Assembly: GCA_963556195.1 (NCBI GenBank)
Contig: OY744517.1
Location: 83,248,214-83,312,213 of the forward strand
Direction: 5' to 3'
DNA from: Sepiola atlantica
Taxonomy: Eukaryota > Mollusca > Cephalopoda > Sepiida > Sepiolidae
DNA length: 64,000 nucleotides
Of the stretch, positions 48,039 through 59,195 are shown one piece after another. The notes below the pieces were generated by a model. It worked only from the letters and a program-made list of their open reading frames with translations. It was not told where the DNA came from and did no database searches. Numbering within the stretch: position 1 is the stretch's first letter; the number at the start of each line of letters is the position of its first letter. The position numbers were made by a program, and so were the translations under genes.

Positions 48039-48689
48039 ACCTGATTTATAACTACCTATTGTATTGTTCACTTACTGCCATACCTGTTTATATTTGTATG
48101 TTGGCATTTCGAGTTATTGAATACCATTACAAAACTTTCAAGTGAGCAGTCTCATAATTTTAAAATACAAAATGCTAACATACAACAAATTTTTTATTCT
48201 ATGCAAAGAATTACATATATTTTCATTTACAAATATAGTTTTTGGTATAAATTTCACCATCAATGTGTTACCAGCCATTATGCATATAATCTCTTTTGCC
48301 CAGAGGGGGGAATTTATTCGCAATGTAGTCTTCTCTACTTCTGGGTCACGCAAGCATATCGGTGGGCAGCTGAAGACGTAGGTGACAACCATAAGGAAGG
48401 ACTTGGCTGAGATCTCAGGTCCACAAGTGGTTGGTTTTTGACAGTGGAATAACCATTTTATACGACCTTGCTCAGGATAGCCATGAGACGGGGAATAGTA
48501 CAGAAACTAGGGAAGAAATCGGCTCAACTCAACCAGGATTTTGTACATTACAAAATAATTAGTGCAACATTTTTGGAATTCACTCCAATTACAGCGGTCA
48601 TTTGAAAAAAAAAAATGACCAGTTTTTGTAAGACCGTGAAGATAATAAGAAAAATAAAATACATAAAAAAATGAAACTGTAGGAAAACT
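48039..48689. other. Unassigned sequence
   Basis: Overlapping short frames exist on both strands at 48.12-48.41 kb, but none has a recognisable motif. A CCGGTTT-poor, AT-rich composition continues. No gene is claimed. Confidence 0.4.
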
Positions 48690-49545
48690 TTTGTCTTCAA
48701 CGGTAATATTTCTATTTCTACTACGTTTTGTGATGATGCGCACTCCAGCCTTCTTCAGGTGTGTTGTGAAGTGATTATTCCTGAAACGTAGAAACAATAC
48801 CAAGCAAAAGGAAAGATCAAAAGAGAGACACACACACGTTGTTACTTCGTTGTTCTCTGAGAACGACACGTTGCAAACCGAGCCTTTTATTTACATAACC
48901 TGAGAAATATACAAGGGAGATAATTACCAATTACAGATAATTACAGAATGACCAATGTAAGGGAGGTAATAAGGATACACTTATATCTCGGATGTAAACA
49001 TTGTTGTCGTTTCCAAATGTACGACACTACAAGGTGTATTGTTCATTTATGTATGGTGATGAAATAGATAACGATTCTGACTGATGGCATGGGTGTGCCA
49101 AGTTCGAATCTCGTCGGCTCCATAGCACCACCACTTTTACTTATGGATGTTGGCAACCTTCGCGTGGTCTCTCCTTGTAAGTACCCGATTCTAGAAAGAA
49201 AACAACACCAACACGCCGGTCGAAAAAGTTGTGCCATACAAATTCATATAAATTTACTTTTGTGTACATTGTTTTCCAGTATTCAAATGTGGTGTTTGTT
49301 GAATGTATGCGTTGATGTGTGTTGCATATTTAAATCTAATAAACTGGTGAATGTAAGATTTATTTTTTAAATAAATCTAAAAAAATGACAAAATCACCAG
49401 TTCATTGGATGTAAGTATGTAGGAAACATCAGCGTATACAAAAACAATCATATTTAAGGAAAGAGCATCACCATAATTGAGAAATACATTTGAAGAAGGT
49501 TGGAGGGTTAATCGGCCGAAACGTAATAGAAAATAATTAAAAAAA
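48690..49545. mobile_element. Inverted-ended unit with hammerhead-like cores and tRNA-like centre
   Basis: The left end, on the minus strand at about 48725-48760, reads CCTGAAGAAGGCTGGAG and later AAAACGTAGTAG. The right end, on the plus strand at 49490-49525, reads TTTGAAGAAGGTTGGAGGG, then CGGCCGAAACGTAATAG. Both resemble the termini of the 63.1-63.6 kb unit. The middle holds a tRNA-like segment (about 49052-49124). No protein is identified. The whole-unit boundaries are inferred from its ends. Confidence 0.45.
49052..49124 (+). pseudogene. tRNA-like sequence
   Basis: TATGGTGATGAAATAGATAA has an A-box-like arrangement, and about 50 bp downstream lies AAGTTCGAATCTCGTCGGCT followed by CCA, a good B-box plus 3' acceptor. 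The 5' acceptor strand does not pair with GTCGGCTCC, so it is a tRNA-derived pol III-like sequence rather than a functional tRNA. Confidence 0.5.
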
Positions 49546-49554
49546 TTTTTTTTT

Positions 49555-49886
49555 TAACGTAGTTCACCCCAAACAAGGCAGGCCGCCACTGTAGACGTAA
49601 GGAGCTACTGAAAAGAAAGAAGAGGGGAGAAGGTTGGGGGGGGGTGTCAACCTAAACTGGGATCTACGCAGCGAGATGTCTGTTTACATTAATTTTAAAT
49701 TTCTGCATGTCAGTACTGTCAGGGAAACAGGGTGCAGGGAGGGAGTTCCAGAGGCCAGCAGCACGAGGAAAGAAGCTATTTGAGTAGAAAGCTCTCCGGC
49801 ATCTGGGGACCGCCACAGTGAATGGATGGGATTTAGTTGATTGTCGAGTTGGTCTAGTGAATTTACGTCGAAGGGGCACCATATCG
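49555..49886 (-). mobile_element. LINE family 1 3' fragment
   Basis: The minus-strand frame reads SFFPRAAGLWNSLPAPCFPD then STDMQKFKINVNRHLAA and stop. The 3' UTR (reverse complement of TTCACCCCAAACAAGGCAGG) and an A-run end at 49555. It is the best-preserved member of family 1 in the window, with the last about 70 codons open. It is 5'-truncated exactly where the 5S-like sequence begins. Confidence 0.85.
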
Positions 49887-50004
49887 ATGTAAAGACTTTA
49901 TAACCACGTGGGCACACCTGTTCTCGTTAGAGCACCAAAGTTAAGCGATGTTGAGCCTGATCACTAATAAATGGGTGACCATTTGGGAATATCAGGCATT
50001 GCTA
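49887..50004 (+). pseudogene. 5S rRNA-derived sequence 1
   Basis: Near full-length 5S similarity: CACACCTGTTCTCGTTAGAG, CACCAAAGTTAAGCGATGTT, then AAATGGGTGACCATTTGGGA and ATATCAGGCATTGCT. These follow the order of 5S helix and internal promoter segments, with many substitutions (for example ACTAATAAATGGG for AGTACTTGGATGGG). It is a pseudogene or the 5S-derived head of a SINE. About 125 bp downstream a LINE reading frame starts. Confidence 0.75.
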
Positions 50005-50132
50005 ACGCTGTCAAAATCATCTTCCCAGACTGGGATATACATGCAGCTTACGGGGACCAGTAGTGAATTCAATATCTTCTGGAACATCTTCCCGAATGCG
50101 GGCTACGAAAGAAGCCGGTTCAACCCGCCAAG

Positions 50133-52570
50133 GTGAGTGCTGCACCCTCCATCTTTGTTTTTGGTGACTTCAACGCTCTTCATTCTGACTGGCTCACTCA
50201 CTCTAACCGCACAGATCTAGCTGGTGAAATCTGTCTTTATCTTTCTCTGTCTCATGACTTGTCCCAAATTGTCACCTTCCCCACACGTTTCCTGATAACG
50301 ATGTTCATCAACCATCCTTACTTGATCTTTTCTTACTTCTGTTCCTGACTCATGTTATATTTCCTCTTCTCCTCCATTGGATTCTTCTGATCATGCTGTT
50401 GTTGATGTTGAGGTTAATTTTTCGGTTGTCTTCTATTGATCGTCCCTTACATAGGAAAACGTTCAACTACAGGAAGGCTGATTGGGATGGGCTTCGCAGC
50501 TTCCTATGTGAAATTCCATGGGGTCCTATATTTGGTATGTTTCCAAATGCTCCTGCTAGGGAGGTTACTGACTGGCTTCTTGTTAGAATTGACATCTTCA
50601 TTCCTCATCGTAAGTTTCAAAACAAACCTCATTCTCCTCCATGGTTTTCACATGTTTTTGCTTCTGCCATTGTCCATTGTAACCATTACTTTAATCAGCA
50701 TCGTCAGGATGGTTCTAAGAATTCTAGACAATCCTACAGAAGAGCTAGCAATGCCTGCAAATAGAGAAATCGCTGAGGTTAAGTCTATCTATTCTCAAAG
50801 GATTTGTGACTCTATCTCATCTCAAAGGGTTGGCTCTTGTGATTTTTAGAGAATCTACAATAGTGTTATTAATAGTGGCAAGTCTGCTATTCCTCCTCTT
50901 TTTAATGGCCTTCAGGTTATTTCATCTTCTAAGGATAAGGCTGATCTCTTTGCTCGTCTTTTTGCTGGCAATTCTTCTCTTGATGATTCTGGTGCTGTTC
51001 TTCCTAATTTTCCTTTGAAAACTGATCAGTCTCTTGATTCTGTTATTATCACTCCAAAGATGGTTGCTAGGGTTCTTTCTGATTTTGATCCGTCTAAGGC
51101 TTCTGATCCTGATTCAATTCCTGTTGTTGTTCTCAAGCGTTGTGCTCCTGAACTTTCTTCTATCCTCTCTAAATTATTCAATCTCTGTTTGTCTAAGTCC
51201 TTGTTGGAAGGAGTCCTCTGTTGTCCCTATCTTTAAAAATGCTGGTGATCGGTCTGACCCAACTAAGTATCGTCTGATTAGTCTCCTCTCTGTTATTAGC
51301 AAGGTTTTTGAAAGGTTGCTCAACGGCAAGCTTGTTCATTTTCTGGAAAGTCTGGGCCTCTTTAGTGATGTTCAGTATGGCTTCCTGGTTTTCGTTCAAC
51401 TGCTGATCTTTTATCTGTTGTAACTGAGCATATCTGTCGGTTTATGGATAATTCAGGAGAGGGTAGGGTCATTGCGCTTGACATTTCGAACGCGTTTTGA
51501 CAGAGTGTAGCATTCTGGTCTCCTACACAAGCTTCAGGATTATGGTATTGGTGGGGATGTTCTTGACATTATTAGGTCTTTTCTCTCTGATCGAAGCCTG
51601 CAAGTAACTTTAGACGTTGTCTCTTCATTCTCTTTTCCTATCTATGCTGGTGTTCCTCAGGGCTTTATTCTAGGCCCAACACTGTTTCTTCTCTATATAA
51701 ATGATCTTTCCAGAGAATATTGTTCAGAAAATTAGCATCTATGCTGATGATACCACTCTCTATTCTGGTGTTGATTCTCACTTATCTTCCTCGGATCAGT
51801 CGAAATATGCAGATGATCTAGAAGTTGACCTGGGTTCAGTTGTGGATTGGGGTATGAAATATCTTGTTTAATTTTATCCAATTAAGACTCAGCTTGTGTC
51901 TTTCAATCGTAGGCATGTCCCTTTTCCTCCTGAGATTCTCATGGATGGCTCTGCTCTTGAGGAGAAATCGACTCTGAAACTTCTTGGTCTTTCTCTCTCA
52001 TCAAATCTTTCTTGAAGTACATACATTAGATCCATTGCTCTTTCTGCTTCTCATAAAGTCGACTCTCTCTATCGCACCAAACACTTTCTTGCACCACAAT
52101 CAGACCATGTATTGAGTACTGTTGTCATATTTGGGCTGATGAATTTCTGCCCCATTTGAGTGTTATTGATAAGGTGCAGAAACGTATCTGCAATTTGATT
52201 GGCCACACCCTTTCTTCTTCTCTGCACTCTCTCTTTCACAAATGTGATGTTGCTAGTCTTAGTATTTTCTATAACATGTATTCTTCGCGATGGTGTGATC
52301 TCTCACTGCTTCTTTTGTTCCAGTTCTTTTGACTCTTGGTCTAGTGGTCTCCATCAATTCGCTGTTTTGATACTTCATTGTAATACAGCTACTTATTCCA
52401 GTAGCTTCTTGCCAAGAACAACAAGCTTGTGGAACTCTCTTCCTGCTGACTGTTTTCCATCCTAAGGTCAATAGGCATCTCCTGTCTGCGATAATCATCT
52501 TTCGTTCTTGTTAGCTCCTTGCATCAAATGGCTTCATGCCTTGTCTGGAGCGATTTCCATAAAAAAAAAA
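50133..52570 (+). pseudogene. Jockey/CR1-type LINE ORF2: endonuclease, RT, C-terminus (frameshifted)
   Basis: Endonuclease: APSIFVFGDFNALHSDWL at about 50139, then a second-frame block FNYRKADWDGLR and IPHRKFQNKPHSPPWFSHVF (50465-50660). Reverse transcriptase: SKASDPDSIPVVVLKRCAPE (51090), then a frameshift, DPTKYRLISLLSVISKVFER (51257), GVPQGFILGP (51651) and the catalytic YADD at 51740-51751. C-terminus: PRTTSLWNSLPADCFPS (to 52463), 3' UTR and A10 at 52561. At least four frameshifts and several stops make it inactive. It is the most complete LINE here and lacks only ORF1 and the start of the endonuclease. Confidence 0.9.
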
Positions 52571-52629
52571 TACAATACGATACTGATATTTTCATATCAG
52601 TATCGTATTGTATTTTTTTTTATGGAAAT
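52553..52629. repeat. Near-perfect hairpin at a LINE 3' end
   Basis: Left arm 52553-52589 contains ACAATACGATACTGATAT. After a 4-base loop (TTTC) the reverse complement follows to 52629, with one base missing in the A/T run. The left arm is the LINE tail plus about 20 bp, so the hairpin arose after or during insertion. Confidence 0.93.
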
Positions 52630-53038
52630 ATCAGCGAGGACTATATAAGTACCAATATCAGAAAGTACATTGTTTAAGTTTGGTTGATGTTGATATCTTT
52701 GCCAATGGTATTAACGTATACATGAACATAATAGCACCGGCTGTATTTGAACTCTCCTTAGCTGAGTCCATTATCTGCATCAATATCTACTACACGCTTG
52801 TGTCCTCCATCTGATAGTACTCTGTATTTTGTAGAAGCTCAAACGATAATATACATGTACATCTGATAAGTATCTGAAAAAATGGTTTAAATTATTGATT
52901 GTAAAATCCCAAACTTATAAACAATTTATATCTAACCTCTTTGACCAAATGCTGAACACATTTTTATTGATGAAACATGTTAGCAAGTGAAACTGTTTTT
53001 TAGAGTATGTTCCATATAATAATTTTTAACCATATATA
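52630..53038. other. Unassigned AT-rich sequence
   Basis: No supportable feature. Confidence 0.4.
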
Positions 53039-53441
53039 ATATTCCATGATAAATGCCAGTATACTGAAATCATATGCCCTTAATAGGGTTAATATGAAAA
53101 TTCATATACACTAAATGTACAAAAGCAAGGAAATTCCCAAATTTTTGCACTTTTATTGTCATTAATTAAGGGTATGACTATATATCAATCAAACCATTTC
53201 ATTATCACATCACTACAGTATAAATCTCTATGCATGAGTGGATGAAGTGTATGAGGTGCGCTGAAGAAAAATTCCTACCAGTAAAATACATAGCCCTGTT
53301 GTGCTCGCATACCCTTAATGACAATAAAAGTGTAAAAATTTGGCAATTTCCATGCTTTTGTACATTTTGTGTATATGAAGTTTTATCTTAATCCTATTAA
53401 GAGCATATGATTTCAGTATACTGGCATTTATCATGGAATAT
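53039..53441. mobile_element. Foldback / MITE-like element, about 140-bp arms
   Basis: Starts ATATTCCATGATAAATGCCA and ends with the exact reverse complement of that segment. The arms (53039-53180 and 53303-53441) stay alike, with roughly ten differences and a 4-bp indel, through CACTTTTATTGTCATTAA. The central 120 bp are non-repetitive. No open frame. The target duplication is unclear. Confidence 0.88.
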
Positions 53442-54200
53442 CACTACTTTTGTAAAGGCTATGCCTCAATACAATGGTCATTTTTAAGGTTTTTTGGAAT
53501 TTTCTGGAAAACTAAGGTATATGGTAAACTGAAATGTAAATGTCATTAACTAGACCCTAGAACCTCTATCTCTGCCAAAAATCAGTTGAATCCATTAAAT
53601 AGTTGATGAGATACAGGGTGGCACATACGTACGTACGTACGTACACACAGATAACATGATTTCATGATTGAACTTTCTGGATCTCTGGGTTGCCTTGACT
53701 AATAATGCTGAAATTCTACACACTTACAGAACCTATCAAAAAAAAATTTGTACAAAGTTTTAACTAATTTGGTTTATTGGTTTTTGAGTTATGATTGATC
53801 AAAGAAATGAGATTTCTAGCATAGGCCGTTTTTGAAGTCTATTAAGGGATAGAGCGCTCTCGCGCCTCCCTTGATTAACATCGATTAGAAACACTTTTTT
53901 TAAAACCTAGTCGAAGCAGAATTAAATATTTATGCTGTAGTAAGTAAGCTATTTATCACACACAAAAAAGAAAAGAGAAATCGATTGACTCTACTTTATG
54001 TATTAGATAATAATGTATTATTTTTAATTTGATTTTTTTGTATTGCACTGAATGGAATGGTACATACCCCCCCCCCCAAAAAAAAAAAACAAACTGTTTT
54101 GCCTCTTTCTAAGTTATGGTTACCGGAAGCAGGTGGAGCTGCAGACTTATGACACGATACATGATTTTCTTTGTTTCTTCTTGTAAGACACAATAGGTCA
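53442..54200. other. Unassigned sequence; (ACGT)n at 53627
   Basis: A short self-complementary ACGTACGTACGT run follows GAGATACAGGGTGGCACA at 53600-53645, a context often seen inside interspersed repeats. A C8 and A-run lies at 54067-54090. No gene is seen. Confidence 0.4.
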
Positions 54201-54369
54201 TCTCAAAAATAAAAATGAACAATAATTTGGTCTCCCAAAAGAACATGTCTTTGTCATTGTCAGTAAATTTTCTGATTTACTCAAAATTGGTTCATTAGTT
54301 TTTCATGAAATCGAGCATCAGATTATATGCGACCATAAGTGCAGAAAACTGACTGAACCAGATATTCTT

Positions 54370-54693
54370 ATGAAACTTTGTCTGCCCAAAGGGATAAAAT
54401 ACTTTTTAAAAAATGGCAAATTTAACAAATATCTAAAATTTCTTTTATTAGTTTCTGATCAAAATCTACTAAAAGTTAGGACTAATGGTTACTTAAATGA
54501 TACAAGTATTGGTGACCCTAGCGAAACTCTGATTTATCTCCTAGTACAACTGCATAATGCCTCCCAAAATAGCATTTTTTTTACAAATACCTAAAAGTAC
54601 ACTCTTAAGTTGCTATCAATAATTGTTTACATAATCCAATTACTAGTGATCACAGGTCAATCTGCTTTGCTCCCCAAATGCCCCCGCTTTAAT
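54370..54693 (+). repeat. Diverged direct repeat F, left copy
   Basis: ATTAGTTTCTGATCAAAATC then TACTAAAAGTTAGGACTAAT and GGTGACCCT correspond to ATTAGTTTTTATTCGAAATC, CTACTAAAAGTTAAGATTAA and GGTAACCCT at 55552-55630. Similar ATTAGTTTTTGCAAAAGATC lies at about 55712. It is an old repeated unit, now interrupted by an LTR-like insertion. The 74-codon open frame here has no recognisable motif. Confidence 0.45.
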
Positions 54694-55335
54694 TGTTGGA
54701 ATTTATTAAAGTCCCCCCTCACTGATTGTTGTTGCCATGTCCCTTAAGGGCCTCACCGATTGGCTGTCAGGCATTGCAATCCCTTTTTTTCCTTAGGTGT
54801 CACGTGAGCCAGCCTTTAAAAACCCTTACACACAGCATCCCACCTCTTTTTCGATATCTCTGCTCAAGTTAGCAATACAGCAGCTGGTCTTCCTTGTGAC
54901 AAAAGCCCAAGACGGCAGTCACAGAGAATGACCTCCCACCTCTATACAACTCTTTTTCGACGACCCCGCTCAAGGCACCAATACATAAGCTGGCATTCTC
55001 AGTGATACAGTCCAAGATGGCAATCACAGAGAATGACCTCCCGCCGTTACCAGAACTCTATACAGATAAGTTCACGCTAACCACATTTTCGCAAACCCTC
55101 TCTCAAATTCACCAATGCCTAACTGAACTTTTTTAAACTCTGTAAATATTCTATGACTCCACCTTTCTCTTTCTTACTAAAATTGCTATGAAATTACATT
55201 CTTGTGTTTTGTGTTCCTTCTCTCAGACTTCTGTCCTATATCTCTCCTTTGATGATTTTATCTGCACATTGTTACCCCATTCTCACGTGGGAGAATTGAA
55301 CTTTATTTTCAGGATTATTTTAATCCCAACATAAT
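54690..55335. mobile_element. Probable solo LTR (638 bp)
   Basis: The sequence 54694-55331 starts TGTTGG and ends CCAACA, a 6-bp inverted terminal pair with canonical TG..CA. The flanks 54690-54693 and 55332-55335 are both TAAT, a 4-bp target duplication as made by Ty3/Gypsy-type integrases. Inside lie CTTTAAAAACCC, a TATA-like element at about 54814, and a direct repeat of about 108 bp (CAGAGAATGACCTCCC at about 54921 and 55029). No internal retroelement domain is nearby. The short TSD makes this a probable rather than certain call. Confidence 0.6.
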
Positions 55336-56696
55336 TTCAAAATTTAAAAAAATTGTGGCAATTAAATGAAATTCCCCTTATTACTTTGTTCACAAAATCA
55401 ATCGTAATTATTAATCAATAGTTTTTTACTCAATTCAATTACTTTTGAGCAAAAGAAAATTATGGTTTGTCACCTATATTACTGAAAATGTCGATCAAAT
55501 TGATAAACATTGCAGATTATCAAAAATATCTAAACAAAAAAAAAATACACTTTATTAGTTTTTATTCGAAATCTACTAAAAGTTAAGATTAATAATTGAT
55601 TATACAAAAACAATCAACTGGTAACCCTCTGAAACTTTGGTTGTCCCCCTTCCTCATTGGATGCTGAAAATGATAAAAATAATGCATTTCTTTTAATAGT
55701 ATTTAAGAATATTTTCATTAGTTTTTGCAAAAGATCAAGCAACATTTGTGATATTTGTTTACATTATTTAAGTAGTAGTAATCACAGGTAAAGGGGGGGG
55801 GGCACACATGATTTACTTGTTGTCTTTCTTCCAACCCATTTCCATCTGTTTTCAAGCTAAAATATTCTTTCCTGCCTATTTCTTTGAGGTCATTTCTAGT
55901 CTGGTCGATATAGTCCCAAAGTAAGTGTCAAATCTGGGAATGATTCCTGATAAAACACAAAGTTTATCTTATGTATATTAAGGTATTAAATGCATTTTTT
56001 TTTCAAATATATGAAATTGACTTCATTATTTTATTTTTTACGTAAAATTCTCCATGTTTTCATGAATCCTGAACGAGAGACCTAAGGAAAACTGAAGAGT
56101 GCTGAAAATGACCCTATTATTTTGCAAATATCCATTCATTAGAATTTGCCCAAAACTGATCAGAAATCGTGATCAATGTTTATTTATATTATTCAAGTAG
56201 TGATATTTTCATATTTTCTCATTTAATCAAATTCATGCATGATATTTTCGTACAAAAGCCTTCATAAAGTTGATAATCAAAAAAAAAATGATCTGGTTTC
56301 GTAAAATTTGCTTAAAATTCATTCCAGAAAATGTTTGATTCTGCATTATTATGCAAAGTTCTTTCTAAAATGGTTAAGAGGCAAATATGATCATGTGAGC
56401 ATTTTGGTCCAATCATGTGACAGACAACGTGATGTTTCCTTAATTAAGTTGAGAAACCAACTTAAGTTAAAAATATGAAATACTAAGCAATAGTTCTGTT
56501 GATAAAATAATTATTCTTTATTTTCTTCTGTGTCTGCTGTCTCCATGTTGCACGTACTGATAGGAAAAGAAACATCATCATACTCACCATTGGATATCAA
56601 TGTAAGAATACATGTCTACAATTTCCAATAATTACAAAATCATTCAATGACACAGTTTTTTTTTTTATATATCTGTATATTTTCATTATCTATCAT
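55336..56696. other. AT-rich sequence with diverged repeat F copies
   Basis: Contains the right copies of repeat F (about 55500-55800 and a weaker one at about 56140-56215) and a G8 run at 55795. No gene is seen. Confidence 0.4.
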
Positions 56697-57035
56697 TATA
56701 CAAAATGTGAGTTGATCAACGTCTTTTTTCCTTAAGGATTTTTCCTGTATGCTTTAATAAAACAAAATACATGCTAAAATATACCATAGTTATGGGATTA
56801 GGTTATGTTTGAAAATAAATCTGTTTTATTTTAATTAGCCGTAATTTATAATTAACTGAACAAATCACTCATCCCTCTATCTCTCGCACTTTTTGTTGAT
56901 TCCACGACTCTCTTAATATTTCTTAATGTCTGTGAACATTTCGAGAAAGAGTGGCCATTTGTTTCCAGCTAATTCACACAGCATGTTTGTACACACTGTT
57001 AACACATATGCAAATTAGATAGCAAAATAATAGGT
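56697..57035 (+). repeat. Dispersed repeat R1, copy 2
   Basis: Aligns with 1083-1390, sharing AAAATACATGCTAAAATATA, CTCTCTTAATATTTCTTAAT and the closing GCAAATTAGATAGCAAAA. An about 40-bp insertion (around TTTATAATTAACTG) is unique to this copy. Confidence 0.65.
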
Positions 57036-57087
57036 CGCTTTACTTCTGCATTATCCATTATATAAAAATAAAGAAACCTATTTCTTT

Positions 57088-57387
<300 letters not shown>

Positions 57388-57700
57388 TTTAACGTCCGTT
57401 TTATATGTTAACTGCTTTTAAAAAATTGAATTAAAAACTAACCTCTCTCTACCCAGGTCTGTATTTATCCATTTTCTCTCAAGTTCATCCTTATCACTTC
57501 TTCCCATGTTTTTCTTTGCCTTCCCATGTGAACTGAACCTGCAACCTTAACTGTTCTACATCCATTGACCCAAGAACTCTCACCCATTCTTTCAATGTGG
57601 TTATACAAGTGAAGTCTCCTGTTCTGCATACATCTCCCTACACTGTTGAGATTTAATCTTCCTCTGAGGTCATCAGATCTAAACCAGTCTTTACCACCCA
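57388..57700 (-). mobile_element. RTE-like LINE 3' fragment, GAT-tailed, copy 3
   Basis: The minus-strand frame reads SDDLRGRLNLNSVGRCMQNR, then RL..YNHIERMGESSWVNGC, RTVKVAGSV and GRQRKTWEEVIRMNLRE, the family C-terminus. The 3' UTR ends AAAACGGACGTTAAACC and passes into GAT repeats, as at 28.08 kb. It is 5'-truncated at about 57700. Confidence 0.85.
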
Positions 57701-57914
57701 CATCAAAAACATGTGTATTCTCTCTGTGAACATTACTAAACATTGATCATAACTTTTAGCTGATTTGGGACAACTACTAATGCATAGAGTTCCAGGTATT
57801 TTCAAAGAATTGTACTTTTTTACCATTTATCAGCATCTTAGCAGCAGACCAGAGTTTTCTTAGAGTCCCCAGTACATGATTCCTGTAAACGATTATTGAT
57901 TACATCTGTGGAAT

Positions 57915-58115
57915 ATGAAAAGTTCTATCTTTTACTTACTCGCTTTTTGTGGACTCATAGTTTGCACTGGGAGTATTCGATGGAATTTACACCTATGTCT
58001 CTGTGACAGATGGTGCAGGGACACATGTCAGTGTCCTGCAGAAGGTCGAGATCAACAGATAAGAAAAAAAAGATCAGATTATTTATCTTTGGATTTGATA
58101 AAATGGAAAATATAA
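57915..58115 (+). CDS. Candidate secreted Cys-rich small peptide precursor (66 aa)
   Basis: The ATG at 57915 has A at -3. Residues 1-19 form a classic signal peptide: a Lys at 2, then a hydrophobic core through FYLLAFCGLIVC. Cleavage is likely near residue 20. The mature part carries five Cys at 28, 30, 34, 38 and 40, a symmetric C-x-C-x3-C-x3-C-x-C pattern. It is followed by RKKR at 50-53, a furin/prohormone-convertase-type site, and a 13-residue tail ending in KWKI. The layout fits a secreted peptide precursor (neuropeptide, venom-type or defence peptide), but no family is recognised and five Cys is an odd number. It may be one exon of a longer gene or a chance frame. It is the only open frame here that does not look like a repeat by-product. 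Confidence 0.4.
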   Translation: MKSSIFYLLAFCGLIVCTGSIRWNLHLCLCDRWCRDTCQCPAEGRDQQIRKKRSDYLSLDLIKWKI

Positions 58116-58526
58116 TTAAGTAAAATATGCATTAACTAGTAATTTTTTTAATCGAAAACAAAATGATGCTTTTATATTCTTTTACCTTCTCAATATGATA
58201 GTTAATACTGTTTTTCCAATCTGTGGTGATATTTTGGATACAGCACAGTAGAATTCATCTTAAATATTGAGTTTGCTTGTCAACTTCGATTTTATAAGTA
58301 GTAGAGATAAAAATGTCACTTCACATATGTAGGAAACGAATTCTAAGCATAGCTTCTGCCAAATTTGTTTAAACAGCAGTTTTTATGGAACCATTTACAT
58401 CAGCCGCGTAAAGGGAATTTCAATCATTTGTACAATCCCCAATGAAGGTTTAACTACTACAAAATTAACTTTTCTAAAGATAGACATTGGTGATCGTTCT
58501 GTTTTGAAGCATTGTTTAAATTTGAA
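58116..58526. other. Sequence downstream of the candidate peptide frame
   Basis: AT-rich with no other feature. The first clear AATAAA downstream is at about 58543, inside the next repeat. Confidence 0.35.
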
Positions 58527-58888
58527 TTTGAAATATTAAAAAATAAAGCCGTTAGAAGCCATACAATGCAACTATTTGAACAAAAAAGATAAATCTTTGT
58601 TTTCTCTGAAGGCATCTCTTGCTGAAACATTTAAGATAAAAATAAAAAAATATTATCAATTATCAATTTCTTTACTAGCACAACCATATGCAACCTGTTC
58701 TTGACTAAGGGCTGTATTTCTGATACTAAAAAAATCATCTTACAGATTTAACGACGACAACCAGTAAAAAATATATGAAACAGCTCCTGTTTTCTCTGAA
58801 AGTGTCTATCAACGAAAAATTTAAGACTAAAAAATATATATTTGCATTGTATGGCTTCTAACGGTTTTATTTTTTAATATTTCAGATT
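58527..58888. mobile_element. Foldback-like element, 42-bp arms
   Basis: GAAATATTAAAAAATAAAGC then CGTTAGAAGCCATACAATGC at 58529-58570 is repeated in inverse at about 58842-58886 with one or two differences. A TGTTTTCTCTGAA block recurs directly at about 58599 and 58789. Non-coding. Confidence 0.75.
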
Positions 58889-59089
58889 TAACTTTTCTAG
58901 GTTTCGGTTGTGTAAGCTCTATTCTCACTTTTTAGTTTATCCATGTTTTTGGTTACTGTTTGGTATCCAACCTCTACTTATTAAAGGATCCAAGGGTATC
59001 TCAGTATTATACATCCATCTTGGGATTACTAATCCAGTTATTAATAATAATAATGTAATGTTCTGTTTAGTAAAATTCCATAAAATGGT

Positions 59090-59195
59090 AGCTTAATCAT
59101 GTTGAAATACCCATTCCCGTAAGATCACAGAAGTTAAGCCACGTTGATCCTGGTCAGTATTTAGATGGGTGACTATTTGGGAATACTAGGTTTTT
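59090..59195 (+). pseudogene. 5S rRNA-derived sequence 2
   Basis: CATGTTGAAATACCC, AGATCACAGAAGTTAAGCCA, CGTTGATCCTGGTCAGTATT and TAGATGGGTGACTATTTGGG then AATACTAGG follow 5S rRNA order, including the internal promoter region. It has diverged from 5S by scattered substitutions. The 3' end of 5S is replaced by TTTTTTGGCTGTTGGGACCA. It is a pseudogene or SINE head. Confidence 0.75.

Noticed and set aside
48117..48410. Overlapping frames on both strands at 48.1-48.4 kb
   Set aside because: No motifs, no signal peptide and no splice context. Overlap on both strands suggests chance openness.
49052..49124. Functional tRNA gene
   Set aside because: The B-box and 3' end are good, but the 5' acceptor strand does not pair.
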